Source: DUAG01 sp046756865 (GTDB lineage Bacteria > Nitrospirota > Nitrospiria > SBBL01 > JAADHI01). Taken from it: 7,597 nucleotides of DNA. The stretch is taken from contig JBHHXE010000108.1 in NCBI GenBank assembly GCA_046756865.1, forward strand, positions 1 to 7,597, in the 5' to 3' direction. This document shows positions 6,019-7,597 of the stretch, piece by piece. Position numbers and translations under genes: made by a program. How positions within the stretch are numbered: position 1 is the first letter of the stretch; each line of letters starts with the position of its first letter. The notes under the pieces are model-generated. The model made no database searches. It saw only the letters and a program-made list of their open reading frames with translations, and was not told the origin of the DNA.

Positions 6019-7031
6019 GATGATTTATTTGTAACTTTCTTCAAGCGATCAAGTTTTTCCATTGCCTTCCCGGAATCAATCGATTCAGCAGCCAGCGCCG
6101 CCCCTTCCTGCAATGTCTTCGACTTACCCACCGCCACAAATGCCGGAGCCGCATTCATCAGGACAACCTCGCGCCTTGCCCCTTTTTCACCCCGCAGGAC
6201 GGAAAGGAGGATCTCCGCATTCTTCTCTGCACTCCCTCCCATCAGGTCTTTCAAATCTCTGTTGGAAAACTGAAAGTCCTTCGGCTCAAGATAATATGCC
6301 GCGACCCGGCCGCCTTTTCCCTCTGATATACGGCTCCTCCCGGTCACCGTAATCTCATCCAGCCCGTCCATCCCATGAACGATAAAACAGTGGCGGGTTC
6401 CAAGATTAACAAGCACCTGCGCCATAAGATCCGTCAGCTCCTCCGAAAAAACACCCAGGACCTGGACAGAGGCCCGGGCCGGATTGGTCAGGGGGCCGAG
6501 AATATTAAATATCGTCCGGATACCGGTCTCACTGCGGGGGACCATGGCATGCTTCATCGCTCCGTGAAAGAGCGGCGCAAAAAGAAAACCGACGCCGAGT
6601 TCATTGACGCAGCGCTCCACCTCATCCGGTGGCAGATCAATCCGAACACCAAGTGACTTCAACACATCCGCACTTCCGCAGGAACTGGAAACAGAGCGGT
6701 TGCCATGTTTTGCCACCGTCACCCCCGCCCCGGCCACAACGAAGGCCACGGTCGTTGAGATATTGAAGGTATTCATCTGGTCGCCGCCGGTTCCGCAGGT
6801 ATCGACCACCATCGGATCGTCCACCCGGACCAGGGTCGCCTTCTCACGCATCACACGAGCCGATCCGGTAATCTCAGAAACCGTTTCCCCCTTCATCCTG
6901 AGCGCCGTGATATAGCAAGCGATCTGGGACGGCGTTGCGGCCCCTTCCATGATCTCACGCATCGCCCCTTCCGCCTCGGCCTCCGACAGATCAACGCGCT
7001 CCACCACCTTGCTGATTGCCTCTTTAATCAT
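6015..7031 (-). CDS. trpD: Anthranilate phosphoribosyltransferase
   Basis: The 338-residue homodimeric enzyme transfers the phosphoribosyl group of PRPP to anthranilate. The small N-terminal helical part includes TPSQIACYITALRMKGET (33-50). The PRPP-binding GTGGD lies at 80-84, followed by NTFNIST (87-93) and KHGNRSVSSSCGSAD (108-122). The anthranilate-binding region includes H156 and R172 in GIRTIFNILGPLTNP. The Mg-binding D225-E226 is in LDEITVTG. It is not fused to the glutaminase domain, unlike the TrpGD fusion of E. coli. Its ATG overlaps the trpG stop by 4 bp and its stop overlaps the annotated trpC start by 4 bp. Length is standard, with no missing key residue. Confidence 0.97.
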   Translation of the reverse strand: MIKEAISKVVERVDLSEAEAEGAMREIMEGAATPSQIACYITALRMKGETVSEITGSARVMREKATLVRVDDPMVVDTCGTGGDQMNTFNISTTVAFVVAGAGVTVAKHGNRSVSSSCGSADVLKSLGVRIDLPPDEVERCVNELGVGFLFAPLFHGAMKHAMVPRSETGIRTIFNILGPLTNPARASVQVLGVFSEELTDLMAQVLVNLGTRHCFIVHGMDGLDEITVTGRSRISEGKGGRVAAYYLEPKDFQFSNRDLKDLMGGSAEKNAEILLSVLRGEKGARREVVLMNAAPAFVAVGKSKTLQEGAALAAESIDSGKAMEKLDRLKKVTNKSS

Positions 7032-7597
7032 GAGCTCTCCTCTTTCTCCAGAAAATTTTTCAAAAGCAATTTCCCGACTTCGGTCAGAATTGACTCCGGG
7101 TGAAACTGTACCCCTTCGATCGGGGCCGTCTTGTGCCGGATGCCCATGAGTTCACCCTCATCGGTCCATGCCGTGACTTCAAAAAGATCAGGCAGACTCT
7201 CTCGCCGAAGGATGAGCGAATGATAGCGGGTTGCCGGAAAGCGCTCCGGAAGACCGCTATAGATCGAACGGCCGTCATGCGCAATCGCCGAGGTCTTTCC
7301 ATGCATCAGACGGTCTGCACGAATCACCTCACCGCCAAAGGCTTCTCCAATGGCTTGATGCCCCAGGCAAACCCCCAGAATCGGGATATCCTGCCCGAAC
7401 CGCCGGACCACCTCAATTGAAATTCCTGCATTCTTGGGCGTCCCCGGCCCCGGAGAAATAACAATCTTGTCAGGTTGCAAAGCCTCTATCTCGTCCAGGG
7501 TGATTTGATCATTCCGGTGGACCGCGATCTCTTCCCCCAGCTCTCCCAGGTACTGAACCAGATTGTAGGTAAAAGAATCGTAATTGTCGATCACAAG
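7028..7597 (-). CDS. trpG: Anthranilate synthase component II, glutamine amidotransferase (5' end cut by window edge)
   Basis: The class I glutaminase subunit supplies ammonia to TrpE for making anthranilate from chorismate. It often also serves folate synthesis as PabA. The frame enters from the right edge reading LVIDNYDSFTYNLVQYLG; the family normally begins M-x-L-x-I-D-N-Y-D-S-F, so only a few residues are missing, and the GTG at 7594 is most likely an internal Val codon, not a start. Counting that Val as residue 1, the catalytic triad is C76 (GVCLGHQAIG), H165 and E167 (QFHPES), with the oxyanion segment SPGPGTP at 47-53. MHGKTS at 97-102 is also typical. TrpE is not in the window and is expected upstream. 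The stop overlaps the trpD start (ATGA). An amphibolic TrpG/PabA role is possible but cannot be read from sequence. Confidence 0.96.
   Translation of the reverse strand, partial: LVIDNYDSFTYNLVQYLGELGEEIAVHRNDQITLDEIEALQPDKIVISPGPGTPKNAGISIEVVRRFGQDIPILGVCLGHQAIGEAFGGEVIRADRLMHGKTSAIAHDGRSIYSGLPERFPATRYHSLILRRESLPDLFEVTAWTDEGELMGIRHKTAPIEGVQFHPESILTEVGKLLLKNFLEKEESS

Noticed and set aside
7592..7594. GTG as the start codon of trpG
   Set aside because: The codon before it (CTT, Leu) and the family N-terminus (M-x-L-x-I-D-N-Y-D-S-F) show that Val is internal, with the true start just beyond the window.

Overview
The window is ordinary chromosomal bacterial DNA, moderately GC-rich overall with an AT-richer stretch in the middle. 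Its right two thirds is a tightly packed tryptophan biosynthesis operon. The gene order trpG-trpD-trpC-trpF-trpB-trpA, a small Lys/Glu-rich protein, and an RNase HI carrying an N-terminal viroplasmin-type domain would suit a Gram-negative lineage such as Nitrospirota or a deltaproteobacterial-type group. That placement is an impression from gene content, not something the sequence proves.

Layout, left to right. Positions 1-1189 hold two leftward, overlapping genes: a 328-residue protein of unknown function (probably the family I know as DUF6687) and, downstream, the start of an M20-type peptidase T-like gene that runs off the left edge. Positions 1190-1571 are a divergent spacer. It carries a good sigma70-like promoter pointing right, a weak candidate pointing left, a 10-bp palindrome, and a perfect 6-bp hairpin that pairs with the Shine-Dalgarno sequence of the next gene. 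Positions 1572-2505 hold two rightward genes: a 47-residue highly charged protein that a 60-residue length cut-off would miss, and a two-domain RNase HI. Positions 2506-2574 are a short AT-rich convergent gap with at most a weak terminator.

Positions 2575-7597 are the leftward trp operon. trpG enters from the right edge, lacking only its first few codons. From trpG to trpA there is not one untranslated base between genes: three junctions are 4-bp ATGA overlaps, one is a direct TAA-ATG abutment, and one is a 17-bp overlap. Together the six genes encode the glutaminase subunit of anthranilate synthase and every step from anthranilate to tryptophan. trpE and the operon promoter or leader must lie beyond the right edge.

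I see no rRNA, tRNA, CRISPR array, insertion sequence or phage gene, and no clear novel system. The items most worth a second look are the hairpin masking the ribosome binding site of the small charged protein, that protein itself, and the uncharacterised 328-residue protein with its H-x-D-x-D-G motif.
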